Shown one piece after another: positions 1-9,700 of a DNA stretch of 64,000 nt (position 1 is the first letter of the stretch; every line of letters starts with the position of its first letter). Below the pieces are notes generated by a model that worked only from the letters and a program-made list of their open reading frames with translations, was not told the origin of the DNA and did no database searches. Source of the stretch: Bacteroides sp. (GTDB taxonomy: Bacteria > Bacteroidota > Bacteroidia > Bacteroidales > Muribaculaceae); NCBI GenBank assembly GCA_023663525.1, contig JAMPHF010000001.1, positions 389,512 to 453,511 of the forward strand. Direction: 5' to 3'. The position numbers were made by a program, and so were the translations under genes.

Positions 1-35
1 TCCCTCAAAGATTGCGTCGCCCTCGGTTTAACTTT

Positions 36-53
36 TGTTATGAGACACACTCT
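36..53 (+). repeat. Dispersed GTTATGAGACACACTCT motif, copy 1
   Basis: The motif lies 16 nt before the start codon of the GH105 gene. The preceding TTAACTTTT is also shared with the copy at 20940. Two further copies with one base change (ACGCTCT) form a tandem array at 49241. Here no TAnnTTTG box follows at promoter spacing, so this copy is not an obvious promoter. It may be the end of a mobile element lying to the left of the window; that is a guess. Confidence 0.5.
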
Positions 54-69
54 AAGATCACAGATATTC

Positions 70-1200
70 ATGAAAAAGATTTTGCTATCCGCACTTGCAG
101 CCTTGATGCTGCTCCCGCTGTCGGCTGCCGACCAGCTCCCACCACGAGAGGAAACACTGAAGACCATTGTCAAGGTCAATGACTACTACCTGAAGAATCA
201 TCCCGACCCGCTGCTGGGGATCCCGTACTACTCGCGCAAGAAAGTCTACGAGGCCAATATCTGGACACGTGCGGTCTATTTCGAGGGTCTGATGGCACTC
301 CATTCAATCTATCCCGACAACCGCTATTATGACTATGCCTACAATTGGGCCGACGGCTTCAAATGGGGTATGCGGCGCGACGACACTACGACCCGCAATG
401 CCGACAATTATTGCTGCGGTCAGACATACATAGACCTCTATCGTCTCACCCCCGAACCGAAGATGCTCACCAAGACCAAAGCATGTATGAACATGCTCGT
501 CAACACTCCGCAGGTCAATGACTGGACATGGATTGACGCAATCCAGATGGGTATGCCTCTGCTCGCCAAGATGAGTGCCATCACCGGCGATCCGCGCTAC
601 AATGAGAAGGCATGGCACATGTACAAATGGTCACGCGACACTCTTGCGGGCGGTCTTTTCAACGAAAAGGAGGGTCTTTGGTGGCGCGATAAGGATTTCG
701 TGCCTCCCTACAAGGAGCCTAACGGCAAAAATTGCTACTGGTCGCGTGGCAATGGCTGGGTGGTTGCCGCTCTTGCAAAGGTCCTGAACGAACTGCCCGA
801 GGATGCGCCTCACCGCGATGTCTACATCAACGATTTCAAGGCTATGTGTGACGCTGCCTTGAAATGTCAGCGTGAGGACGGATTCTGGAATGTCAGTCTC
901 CATGACGAGAGTAATTTCGGTGGCAAGGAAACCACTGGAACCGCACTTTTTGTCTACGGTATGGCCTGGGGCATTAACAACGGAATCCTCGACCGCAACA
1001 AGTATCTCCCGGCATTGACCAAGGGCTGGAACGCAATCGTCAACGATGCTATCCATCCTAACGGCTACATCGGTTATGTGCAGGGTACGGGCAAAGAACC
1101 TAAGGACGGTCAGCCGGTGGCCTACGACTCCAAGCCCGATTTCGACGATTACGGCACAGGCTGTGTCCTCCTCGCCGGCTCGGAAGTCTACAAACTGTAA
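70..1200 (+). CDS. GH105 unsaturated rhamnogalacturonyl hydrolase (YteR/YesR-like)
   Basis: Predicted secreted glycoside hydrolase of 376 aa that removes the unsaturated uronic acid left at the non-reducing end of pectin fragments by lyases. An N-terminal signal peptide (MKKILLSALAALMLLPLSA) supports the start at 70; the frame opens at 40, but that start would precede the signal peptide. The (alpha/alpha)6-barrel pattern is visible as NIWTRAVYFEGL, the WIDAIQMGMP segment whose Asp156 aligns with the catalytic Asp of YteR, and YWSRGNGWVVAAL. Two GH28 genes 2 kb away point to a pectin utilization locus. The family call is firm; the exact substrate (rhamnogalacturonan or homogalacturonan oligomers) is inferred. 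Confidence 0.9.
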   Translation: MKKILLSALAALMLLPLSAADQLPPREETLKTIVKVNDYYLKNHPDPLLGIPYYSRKKVYEANIWTRAVYFEGLMALHSIYPDNRYYDYAYNWADGFKWGMRRDDTTTRNADNYCCGQTYIDLYRLTPEPKMLTKTKACMNMLVNTPQVNDWTWIDAIQMGMPLLAKMSAITGDPRYNEKAWHMYKWSRDTLAGGLFNEKEGLWWRDKDFVPPYKEPNGKNCYWSRGNGWVVAALAKVLNELPEDAPHRDVYINDFKAMCDAALKCQREDGFWNVSLHDESNFGGKETTGTALFVYGMAWGINNGILDRNKYLPALTKGWNAIVNDAIHPNGYIGYVQGTGKEPKDGQPVAYDSKPDFDDYGTGCVLLAGSEVYKL

Positions 1201-1213
1201 TTCCTTGATTTGA

Positions 1214-1326
1214 GAGGGATATAAGAAGACAAGAGTCGCAGGAGTAACAAGGATTTATATATCAGGCATTTTCGTGCTGAAAAATCTCCTTGTTGCTCCT
1301 GCAACTCTTGTCTTCTTGTATCCCTC
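1214..1326. repeat. Long hairpin repeat, family A copy 1
   Basis: Inverted repeat with arms of about 43 nt. The left arm contains AAGAAGACAAGAGTCGCAGG and the right arm its near reverse complement. The loop contains GCATTTTCGTGCTGAAA, shared with copy 2 at 2610. It starts 14 nt after the GH105 stop and ends 8 nt before the convergent ATPase stop, so it could terminate both genes. Confidence 0.85.
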
Positions 1327-1333
1327 TTTTCGT

Positions 1334-2488
1334 CTACGTGGTCTTTTGAATCCAACTTGCAAAGAAGACATCATAAAGGCGGTATGTGTTATCGGTCTTG
1401 GTTATAAGACCTGCCTTTAGGAGTCCCCTGCAAGCTGATTGCATTGAGGCTGCCGTCTTGAATCCACTTGCTTCAAGAGAGTCGGCCGACAGAAGATTGT
1501 CAACAGGCCCTTTCTTGGCCAGATAAATAGCCAAAGAACGTTGCATCGGTGAAAGTCGCGCCATTATTTCACGATAGCTGTATTCCTGTACACCTATGAT
1601 GTTCTGCTCGGCAATCAGTATATCTTTCGGTTGTAAATTGCCGCCGGGAGGAGTTATCGCAAACAGTTCATTGAGCATCATCTGTATGAACCATGTAATG
1701 CCCGACATTTTATGATATACAGTCCGTATGACATCTTCCTCGCCCTCTTTTCCATACTCTGAAAATTTGCGCATTGCAAATTCGATGTAGGCTTTTTCCG
1801 GAATTGCCGGGAGATGCAACATGAGACAACTTTGGTAGAATGGACGTTTCACGCTATTGAACATAGCATTCATCACCGACTGTTCGCTCCCGGCAAAAAT
1901 AAAGCGCGTTCGAGGTGAGCGTTGAATGTAACTCCGAAACAGAGCCTCGGCTTTACCTTCACCATATTTGCTGATTTCCTGAAATTCATCAATAGCCACG
2001 ATTACCGGTCGGGGTGCATTTTCGAGATAGTCAAATATCTCTGCCAATGTCAGTTCAGGCTGCGTGAGATTGACAGCAGTCATTGACAGTGAAGGCACGC
2101 CGGTATGGGCATCGAATGTCACTGTCGGACGAAGGCTCTTCAACCCCTCGATGAAACGTTGCCAGGGAGAGTCCTTTTCGCGAGTAACGGCTTGGAAAAC
2201 AGCTTGCCCAAGCATTGCAACCAATTCTGCCACTGATGATGTCGCATACACATCGACAAAGACTGTCATATATTCCTTCGCCACGTCCTCTTGTGCAAAC
2301 AAATGTTCAATCAGCCCCGACTTGCCCATGCGTCGCGGTGAAATTATCGCTACATCGCGCCCGTTTCTGATTGACTTCTCAAGAAAGTGCAATTGTTCTT
2401 CCCTGTCACAGAAATATTTAGCCCCGGCATATCTCCCTATGACAAAAGGATTGGTTAATGTAATATCGTACTTTTGCTTCGTAGCCAT
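1334..2488 (-). CDS. AAA ATPase of the archaeal-ATPase/STAND-like group
   Basis: A 384-aa nucleotide-binding protein of the group often annotated simply as ATP-binding protein (resembling Pfam PF01637). A P-loop PRRMGKSGL is at about residues 51-59, Walker B VIVAIDEFQE at 162-171, and a sensor-like stretch RFIFAGSEQS follows near 196. The C-terminal third looks like a winged helix. The upstream frame continues to 2524, but the ATG at 2488 (MATKQKYDITL) fits the family better. The gene is visibly more AT-rich than its pectinase neighbours and lies between two copies of one hairpin (1214 and 2610), which suggests acquisition. A TAATTTTG box at 2524-2531 (minus strand) may be its promoter. The cellular role is unknown. 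Confidence 0.75.
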   Translation of the reverse strand: MATKQKYDITLTNPFVIGRYAGAKYFCDREEQLHFLEKSIRNGRDVAIISPRRMGKSGLIEHLFAQEDVAKEYMTVFVDVYATSSVAELVAMLGQAVFQAVTREKDSPWQRFIEGLKSLRPTVTFDAHTGVPSLSMTAVNLTQPELTLAEIFDYLENAPRPVIVAIDEFQEISKYGEGKAEALFRSYIQRSPRTRFIFAGSEQSVMNAMFNSVKRPFYQSCLMLHLPAIPEKAYIEFAMRKFSEYGKEGEEDVIRTVYHKMSGITWFIQMMLNELFAITPPGGNLQPKDILIAEQNIIGVQEYSYREIMARLSPMQRSLAIYLAKKGPVDNLLSADSLEASGFKTAASMQSACRGLLKAGLITKTDNTYRLYDVFFASWIQKTT

Positions 2489-2609
2489 TATTGAGGAATT
2501 GATTATTATGTTTATAATAATCACAAAATTAATAATTATTTCTTTAATAATGAAAATTTGTAATGAATTTTAGCGAAAATGCTCAGTTCATTTTGCGGTA
2601 AGACTGTGG

Positions 2610-2711
2610 GTACACGAGGACAAGAGTCTCAGGAGCAACGGGGATTATTTTTCAAGCATTTTCGTGCTGAAAGATCTCCTTGTTGCTCCTGAGACTCTTG
2701 TCCTCGTGTAC
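2610..2711. repeat. Long hairpin repeat, family A copy 2
   Basis: Inverted repeat whose left arm includes AGAGTCTCAGGAGCAAC and whose right arm carries the exact reverse complement. The loop GCATTTTCGTGCTGAAA is the same as in copy 1. It is followed by a T-run and lies 21 nt from the stop of the minus-strand lipoprotein gene. Confidence 0.85.
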
Positions 2712-2731
2712 TTTTTTTGTCCTGAATGGGA

Positions 2732-3112
2732 TTATTTTACCTCATTTTTTACACCGTATACGGAATCTGCGATTGCTGCGATGTCCAGAAGTTCGATGGT
2801 GTCACCGTCGGCCATTCTTTCGGCTATTATGTTGTTGGTCTGTTCGATGGATTCGTAGACAAATTGGTAGTCAGCAGAGTCTAATCCTAATTTCAATGCC
2901 TCATCCTGTCCGATTGTCATGATGTATTTTGTCCCTTCCAGTTTGACGTATGGAGCCATCAATGTAGAAGCCCGGCGGAGTTTCTCGATGTTTTCGATAC
3001 TTACTTTTTTCTCCTCTCGATCAGATATTGTGTCGCTTGATGAGCATGAGGTTGCTATGGATAATAGACAAGCAGCTCCGATGGTTGATTTTGTGAGTGA
3101 AAAACGTTTCAT
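2732..3112 (-). CDS. Small putative lipoprotein of unknown function
   Basis: A 126-aa protein with a lipoprotein signal peptide: basic MKRFSLTK, a hydrophobic stretch, and lipobox SIATSC near residue 23. The mature part is rich in charged residues (EEKKVSIENIEKLRR) with no domain I recognise. Coding sense is supported by the signal peptide and by a stop just after hairpin copy 2. The gene sits upstream of the GH28 pair on the same strand with a 31-nt gap, so it may share a transcript with them. Function unknown. Confidence 0.6.
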   Translation of the reverse strand: MKRFSLTKSTIGAACLLSIATSCSSSDTISDREEKKVSIENIEKLRRASTLMAPYVKLEGTKYIMTIGQDEALKLGLDSADYQFVYESIEQTNNIIAERMADGDTIELLDIAAIADSVYGVKNEVK

Positions 3113-3143
3113 TGAATGATATTGGTTTTCGGTTGTTTTCCTG

Positions 3144-4514
3144 TCACTTGACTGTCATCCCTTCGGTGTCGGTGGCGATGTAGGTTTCGCGCTCGTCGGG
3201 GTTGATGGTCTCTACGGTAACATTGTCGAATGTGATGTTGCGTGTATGGTTGAGCCAGAAACCTTTGGCGGGGAGTATGCCCCACATTGTAGATTCGGGA
3301 TACTCGGCCCGCTTCTCATCGGTGGGAGCGGCCACCTTCTTCTGACCTCCTTGTTGCCGGATGCGGATGTTGCGAAGCTCCACGTCCTTGACGGGGTGAC
3401 CTTCCAGGCCTGTGATGGACGATCCGGTCGGTCCGGCTTCGTCAATCATGATGTCGTGGAGGCAGATGCGCTCCATGCTGCCCACGCCGGTCACGGGGAC
3501 ATCGGGAGAACACGGACGGGCACGGTCGGCAAGACGGATGAAGATGGGCGATTCGGTGCCTCGGATGGTGATGTCGCCAATATCCACATTGGTCATAGTA
3601 CCGCCATCGACAATCTCAAGCACGATGGCTCCGTGACCGATTCCACCGGGGTAGCCGAAGAACTGGGTTGACTGGTCGGCGGAGGGTTTCACGGCGATGC
3701 CACGGATGATGATGTTGCGGAATCCGCCGTTGGTCTCCGTGCCGAGTTTGATGGCGTTGCAGTGGCTTGAGACCACGCAGTTGCTGATGACGATGTCCTC
3801 GCAGAGCCGTGGCGATGTGCTTTTGAGAGTGATGGCATCATCGTCGGAGTCGGCAATCATGTCGGAGACAGTGACATCATGGCAGCCGTCGAGGTCAAGT
3901 GCGTCATTATTGTAGTTGTTGCGGTTGACCACGGTTATACCACAGATTTTCACTTTATCGCAGGCAAGATAGTGCTGCATCCAGCAGCCGGAGTTTCTGA
4001 GCGTCACGCCGCTCACGGTGACACTGCGACATTGTATCATTCTCAGCAGGTGGGGGCGGGTGATACCCTCATCGTTCCACGACAGCTTGGGGAAAGTCTT
4101 CCCGCGACCGTCAATTGTACCCTCGCCGGTGATGGCTACGTTCTCCGCCTTGTCGGCATAGATCAGTTGTATGGTGGGAGTGTGGGTGCGCAGCGAGACG
4201 TAGTCGGTCTTGACCGGCACATAGTCCTTGATGTCAGTGCTGCCGTAGAGTGTCGCTCCGTTCTCAAGATTGAGGGTGACATTGCTTTTCAGGAATATGC
4301 TACCAATCTTGTAGTTACCTGACGGAACAAACACGGTGCCGCCTCCGGCTTCCGAACATTCGTCGATGGCTTTCTGGACGGCAGCAGTGCTGAGGCGGGT
4401 GGTATCGCTGACAGCACCGTATGCTGTGATGTCATGAATTGCTGCCGATCCGGGCATCAATAGTCCCGAGGTCAGCAGCAAACCAAAAAACATGAAAAGG
4501 CTAATGTGTGTCAT
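3144..4514 (-). CDS. GH28 polygalacturonase-like enzyme
   Basis: Secreted right-handed beta-helix hydrolase of 456 aa, predicted to cleave galacturonic-acid linkages in pectin. A signal peptide ends near PGSA. The N-terminal block ITAYGAVSDTT and AVQKAIDECSEAGGGTVFVP is typical of GH28/pectin-lyase-fold proteins. The catalytic region reads NNDALDLDGC then SDDDAITLKS, giving the three acidic residues. At the position of the classical GHG motif it has SHCNAIKLGTET, as in several Bacteroidales GH28 groups. It lies 16 nt downstream of the second GH28 gene on the same strand, so the two are probably co-transcribed. Exo versus endo action and the exact pectin domain attacked are not visible. Confidence 0.87.
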   Translation of the reverse strand: MTHISLFMFFGLLLTSGLLMPGSAAIHDITAYGAVSDTTRLSTAAVQKAIDECSEAGGGTVFVPSGNYKIGSIFLKSNVTLNLENGATLYGSTDIKDYVPVKTDYVSLRTHTPTIQLIYADKAENVAITGEGTIDGRGKTFPKLSWNDEGITRPHLLRMIQCRSVTVSGVTLRNSGCWMQHYLACDKVKICGITVVNRNNYNNDALDLDGCHDVTVSDMIADSDDDAITLKSTSPRLCEDIVISNCVVSSHCNAIKLGTETNGGFRNIIIRGIAVKPSADQSTQFFGYPGGIGHGAIVLEIVDGGTMTNVDIGDITIRGTESPIFIRLADRARPCSPDVPVTGVGSMERICLHDIMIDEAGPTGSSITGLEGHPVKDVELRNIRIRQQGGQKKVAAPTDEKRAEYPESTMWGILPAKGFWLNHTRNITFDNVTVETINPDERETYIATDTEGMTVK

Positions 4515-4530
4515 GATGTCCGTAGGGAGT

Positions 4531-5862
4531 TCAGTCGGCGAAAGTTATTTCAAATGTGCCTATATCCTGGAGTCTGATGGTTTTGTTTTTTGACCGGACG
4601 TTGGTCACTTTCAGGCCCTCCACGGGAATTTCGGGAAGCCCCTTGGCCTGAATCAGTTCCCGACATTCCCCGACCTCAAGGTTATCGACATGGATACCGC
4701 TGAACTTGGGAGTGACTTTGCCGATGGGCTGCGCGGGAAGTCGTTCGGCGAGCGCACCCATCCACGCCGGGCTGCCGAGCATGTCCATCTGTATCACAGC
4801 TCCCGGGGTTTTCACTACTTTGATGTTCCTGATCCATATATTCTCCGCGCCTCCTCCGCGTGGACGACGTGTCTTGAAATATAGCGGCATACGGGCATTT
4901 TCCATCACCACGTTCTCGGCATAGATGTTGCGGATGAATCCGGCGGTCTCCGTCCCGACGGTGATACCGCCCACACCGCGCTTGACACGGCAGTTGCGGA
5001 TGACCACATTCTGTGTCGGACGGCCGAGGTCCACTGCCTCCTCGCCGCGTCCGGCCTTGAGGGTGAAGCAATCGTCGCCACAGTCAAGAGTAGTGTTCTC
5101 GATGAGGGCATTCACGCTTGAATCGATGTCAATGCCGTCGGTGCGCGGATGACCGTGACTGTTGACGGTCACACCACGGATGATTATGTTCTCGCAGTAG
5201 ACAGGGGCGATGTTCCAGAAAATTGACTGGTCGAGAGTCACATCCTCGATGAGAACGCCACGGCAATTAACCGGGCCGATGAACGTCGGCATATAGATCT
5301 TGTCGAGCGATGCCTCGCGGGCAGCTCCTGACTCTATTTTCTTTTCGGCGGTCACGGAGAGACCGGTATCCATTTTCCCGGTGATTTCGCAGTCGCGTGC
5401 GGGGGCTTTCAGATGTCCTTTGCCCGTGACAGCGATATTTTCAGCTCCGTTGGCATAGACCATTGCGCCGAGCGACTTCACGTCCGCGCCCTCATAACGC
5501 GAATCGACCAGCGGAAGATAATCCTTGATTTCGCCTGTAAATTCAAGGGTCGCACCCTCCTCAAGATGAAGATTGACATTGCTCTTGAGCATTATGCGTC
5601 CCGTCAGCCATTCGCCGGCCGGGACGAGCACTGTCCCGCCTCCCTGCTCCGAGATGCGGTCGATGGCTTTCTGGATGGCTGCGGTCGATAGTTTGCCTTG
5701 TTTCGCTCCGGTCTTGGCTATGCTGATCTGACGGTCGGGAAACGAGGGTGCTTTCATGTTGACGACTGCGTTGACAAATTCGGGAATCTCGCCGTCGGCG
5801 GTCTGTGCCGTCGCCCCGAGAGCGATGACAAGTCCTATGGCAAGGCTGATTAGTTTCTTCAT
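4531..5862 (-). CDS. GH28 polygalacturonase-like enzyme, second copy
   Basis: A 443-aa secreted beta-helix enzyme with signal peptide MKKLISLAIGLVIALGATAQ. GH28 features are AIQKAIDRISEQGGGTVLVP, the acidic cluster RTDGIDIDSS and CGDDCFTLKAGRG, and GVGGITVGTETAGFIRNI where classical polygalacturonases have GHG. It is clearly diverged from its downstream neighbour, so it is a distinct subfamily member rather than a recent duplicate. It is the first gene of the minus-strand pectinase unit and is transcribed away from the GH25 gene. No SusC/SusD pair is visible here, so the remainder of a utilization locus would have to lie to the left of the window. Confidence 0.87.
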   Translation of the reverse strand: MKKLISLAIGLVIALGATAQTADGEIPEFVNAVVNMKAPSFPDRQISIAKTGAKQGKLSTAAIQKAIDRISEQGGGTVLVPAGEWLTGRIMLKSNVNLHLEEGATLEFTGEIKDYLPLVDSRYEGADVKSLGAMVYANGAENIAVTGKGHLKAPARDCEITGKMDTGLSVTAEKKIESGAAREASLDKIYMPTFIGPVNCRGVLIEDVTLDQSIFWNIAPVYCENIIIRGVTVNSHGHPRTDGIDIDSSVNALIENTTLDCGDDCFTLKAGRGEEAVDLGRPTQNVVIRNCRVKRGVGGITVGTETAGFIRNIYAENVVMENARMPLYFKTRRPRGGGAENIWIRNIKVVKTPGAVIQMDMLGSPAWMGALAERLPAQPIGKVTPKFSGIHVDNLEVGECRELIQAKGLPEIPVEGLKVTNVRSKNKTIRLQDIGTFEITFAD

Positions 5863-5945
5863 GGTTTGTGAGAAAAATTGGGTGTTAGTTTATTTTTAAC
5901 AATGCAAATTTACACTTTTTCCGCATGTTTTCATGAAATAATTAG

Positions 5946-5953
5946 TAAATTTG
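5946..5953 (+). promoter_or_regulatory. Bacteroidetes -7 box (TAAATTTG) for the GH25 gene
   Basis: TAAATTTG matches the TAnnTTTG element. Only five bases separate it from the ATG at 5959, so transcription would start at or next to the start codon, giving a leaderless or nearly leaderless mRNA. No good -33 TTTG is visible. Confidence 0.45.
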
Positions 5954-5958
5954 TAGGC

Positions 5959-6687
5959 ATGAAGCCTTTTCTCCCGATAATCTATACCATGATAATGTCC
6001 GTCATGCTCAGCTCATGTGGACATGATGACGGTGGCTCTGTGAAAATCTACCTGGACAGAAGCCGCTTTGAAGTGATTGGTATAGATGTCAGCGCGCACA
6101 ATGGCGACATTGACTTCCGCAAGGTGGCCGAGGATGGAATCTCATTCGTCATAATCAAAGCCACCGAGGGAGGGACGTTCAAGGACCGCAAGTTCATCGA
6201 CAATCTGCGCGAGGCTAAGGCCGCAGGGCTGAAAGTCGGGGCATACCACTTCTTCCGCTTCGACACTCCGGGCTACATGCAGGGGCTTAATTTCCTCAAC
6301 TCACTTCGTTCGCGCGACATTGACCTCCCGCTCATCATCGACATCGAGGAGTGGACCAACTCAAACAGTCAGCCGACACCGATTGTCCTCAACAGGCTGA
6401 CTGAGATGATAGATCATCTTGAGGGGCATGGCTACCGGGTGATGCTCTACACGAACAAAAACGGCTTCACGCGGTTTCTCCGGGGTCGTCTGGAGGGCTA
6501 TCCGCTCTGGATCTGTTCGCTCGTCGATGAGCCTAAGGGCATGGGCTGGGTGCTGTGGCAGGGAACGCACAACGGACGGGTTGCGGGCATAGACCATCCT
6601 GTCGATATAAACGCCTTCGCCGGTACGGCTGCCGAATGGGAGGATTTCCTGCGACCGAGACCGCAAAATCACATAAACAGGCAATAA
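5959..6687 (+). CDS. GH25 family lysozyme-like lipoprotein
   Basis: A 242-aa predicted lipoprotein (lipobox MLSSC, Cys20) with a GH25 muramidase domain. Family motifs are GIDVSAHNGDIDF (Asp43 in the first strand), FVIIKATEG, AYHFFR and LPLIIDIEEW (Asp129/Glu131), then GYRVMLYTN and a terminal VDINAF. GH25 enzymes cleave the MurNAc-GlcNAc bond of peptidoglycan. The start at 5959 is preferred over the earlier in-frame start at 5878 because it gives a lipoprotein signal peptide and follows a promoter box. It precedes porU by 67 nt on the same strand. Whether it remodels its own wall or attacks other bacteria cannot be told. Confidence 0.88.
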   Translation: MKPFLPIIYTMIMSVMLSSCGHDDGGSVKIYLDRSRFEVIGIDVSAHNGDIDFRKVAEDGISFVIIKATEGGTFKDRKFIDNLREAKAAGLKVGAYHFFRFDTPGYMQGLNFLNSLRSRDIDLPLIIDIEEWTNSNSQPTPIVLNRLTEMIDHLEGHGYRVMLYTNKNGFTRFLRGRLEGYPLWICSLVDEPKGMGWVLWQGTHNGRVAGIDHPVDINAFAGTAAEWEDFLRPRPQNHINRQ

Positions 6688-6754
6688 TCAAGTCAATGCA
6701 TACGTTAATATTCAGATAAACCTTATCATTGCTATCCATCTTGCAATAAAATTC

Positions 6755-9700
6755 ATGAAAACCATCATCCACCACATACTCATATTGCTCACCGTAGTGA
6801 CAACCCCATTCTCAATGCGGGCTTTCTCGACCGATATATACAGCCCGACCTCAGTCCTTTCGTCCGGACGGTGGATCAAGGTCAGCGTCGAGGAGAGTGG
6901 CGTGCATTTCATCTCCACCTCCGCCCTCCGCTCGTGGGGGTTCACTGATCCTTCAAAAGTCAGGATTTTCGGCTATGGTGGTGCGCGGATACCCGACTAC
7001 ATGACGCGTGCCAACTATGTGGATGACCTCCCGGTGGTGAAAAGCGAGGCTGTCAACGGCGGTATCGTGTTCTATGCCCAGGGACCCGGAACGTGGACCC
7101 ACGAGCGGAATGACATCTACAATCATTCGCTCAACCCTTATTCGACCCACGGCTATTATTTCATCAGCGATTCACAACCGGAAGCTGACAATAAGATAAT
7201 CACCGAAGGGTCTGAGCCGACTGCCGATGCTGCCACCACGTTTATCGAGCGCATCTGGCATGAAAACGAGCTTGTCTCACCTGCCGAGAGCGGTCATCAG
7301 CTTGTCGGTGAGGATTTCCGCTACACTACCAACCGCACATTCAATTTCCAGCTTCCCGGTCGCGTGGCCGATACGGAGGTGTGGATGCAGTGTGATTTTT
7401 TTGCCAAAAGTGCCTCCGCTCCGTTGACTATCAATTTCACCGCCAACGGTCAGAATCTGCCTTCGGTCGCCTCTGACCGCGTCCGTATGACATCCGAATG
7501 GGGTGACACATGCCGTATCCGTAAACGCTTCGTTCCCTCGGGAACATCTCTCGCCCTCGGGATAAAGATAAACATCTCTGCGCCGGTCAACCTTGCGAAC
7601 CTTGACCGACTCACTCTGACCTACACCCGCGAACTGTCGCTCCCGTCCTCGGGGACACTTGAGTTTTCGTCCATGTCGAGGTCACTGAGGCTTGGAGGGG
7701 TGAAATCGGAGACGCGTGTATGGGATGTCACCGACCCGGTCAACCCGATAGCCATGCCCCTGACGCAGGATGCGGGAGGAAATGCCGGATGGACCAACGA
7801 CTACACCGGACAGCGGACCTACGCGGCATGGACTTCCACCTCGTCGCTCCCTTCGCCCCGTCTTGTCAGCCTCGTGTCCAATCAGAATCTCCACGCCGAG
7901 CCTACGCCCGACATGGTCATAATCTCCCCGACGGAACTACTCGAACAGAGCCGCCGCATTGCCGCCATCCATTCATCTGCCCCGCGCAACCTGAATGTGC
8001 TTGTGGTCTCAGCCGAGCAGGTCTACAATGAATTCGGCTCCGGCTCGCCTGATATCAACGCTCTGCGCAGAATGTTAAAGATGTTCTATGACCGTGGCAA
8101 TGCCGCCGGGGCTGAGCGGACTTTGAAGTACGTACTCCTCATGGGTGGTGCGAACCATGACCACCGCCGCCTGACTTCGGCCGTGGCCGGAAGTGCATCG
8201 CTCACTCTCCCGATATGGCAGACCGAACTCTGCAACAGCGAGAGTTATTCATACTGCTCGGATGACCCCATTGCGTTTCTTGAGGACAATTCAGGATTGC
8301 GCATGGCCTCCGATCGCCTTTCGGTGGCCGTCGGTCGAATTCCGGCACGAAGCGTGAGCGCGGCCAAAACATACGTGGACCGTTTTGAGAATTATGTCAA
8401 CAAACCAGTGCAGAGCGAGTGGCGCAACAGGATGCTGATGTTTGCCGATGAGGGCAACAGCGGTCAGCACATGGAGCAGACCGACACCATGGAGATGGCG
8501 ATGCGGAGAAACCCGACCGCCCCCGGATTTACGTTCCATAAAGTTTTCATCGATGCCTACGAGTTGCGCAACGGCACTTCGGAGGAGGCGAAAACCAAGG
8601 TGTCGAATCTGTTTAACGATGGTGTCATCATCTGGAGCTACATCGGTCACGGTGCAATCAACACTCTTTCCGGCGATGGAATCTTCACCCCTGCATTTCT
8701 TAATAATCTCTATCTCCGTCATCCGTTCTTTTTCTATGGAGCGACATGTACGTTCGGTGCGCTTGACGGCAGTGCGGTCTCGGGCATGGAATCACTGCTC
8801 ATGACTGATGCAGGCGGCGCAATCGGAGGCTTCTGTGCCGTACGCCCGGTCTACATTGTCCGCAACGGCCCGCTCTCGAATGCGTTCGGCACGCAGATGG
8901 TGACGAGGGAAGCTGACGGGAATGTGCAACCGATAGGCGAGGTGTTCAGAAAGGCGAAAAACAGCCTTTCGGGCGATGATAACGTGCGCCGCTACATTCT
9001 TTTTGCCGATCCGGCCTTGCGTCTTGCCATCCCGGCCAATACTGTCCGTCTCACCTCGATCAATGGTGTCGAGGTCGATGGCGATGCGCAGCCGATACTC
9101 CCTGCAAGCTCGCGATCGGTGGTCAAAGGTGAGGTGTGTGATAACACCGGAAACCGCATCGATTCGTTCAACGGGTGGCTGTCACTGTCGCTCTATGATG
9201 CGGAGCGCAGTTTCACGACTCACGGACGAGGCACCCAGGGTACACCCGGCAAGGAAGTGACTTTCGATGAGCAGGGCGAACGGCTCTACACCGGGCGGAC
9301 CCTTGTGACCGCCGGAGAGTTTGAGCTTGTGATACCGATGCCGGCGGAGATTGCCGACAATTTCCGTCCTGCCACCATGTCGATGTTTGCCGCGTCCGAT
9401 GATGGACTTGAGGCTTCCGGCGTGTGCCGCGACCTCTACGCCTACGGTGTTGATGAGAACGCTATCCCGGATGATGTCGCTCCATTGATTGAGTACATAT
9501 ATCTCAATCATTCCACGTTCAAGCCCTCCGATGAGGTGGATGCCAGTCCGATGTTGATTGCACGTGTCAGCGATGACGTCGGGTTGAACATGTCGAGTGC
9601 GGGTGTGGGTCACCAGATGACTGTGAGGATTGACGGTGACATGAATTTCACGGATGTATCCTCCCACTTCACGCCCGATTCAGACGGCACACCTGCCGGA

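Noticed and set aside
2064-2573. 169-codon plus-strand frame across the ATPase gene
   Set aside because: It lies antisense to the P-loop and Walker B coding region of a recognisable ATPase and has no features of its own.
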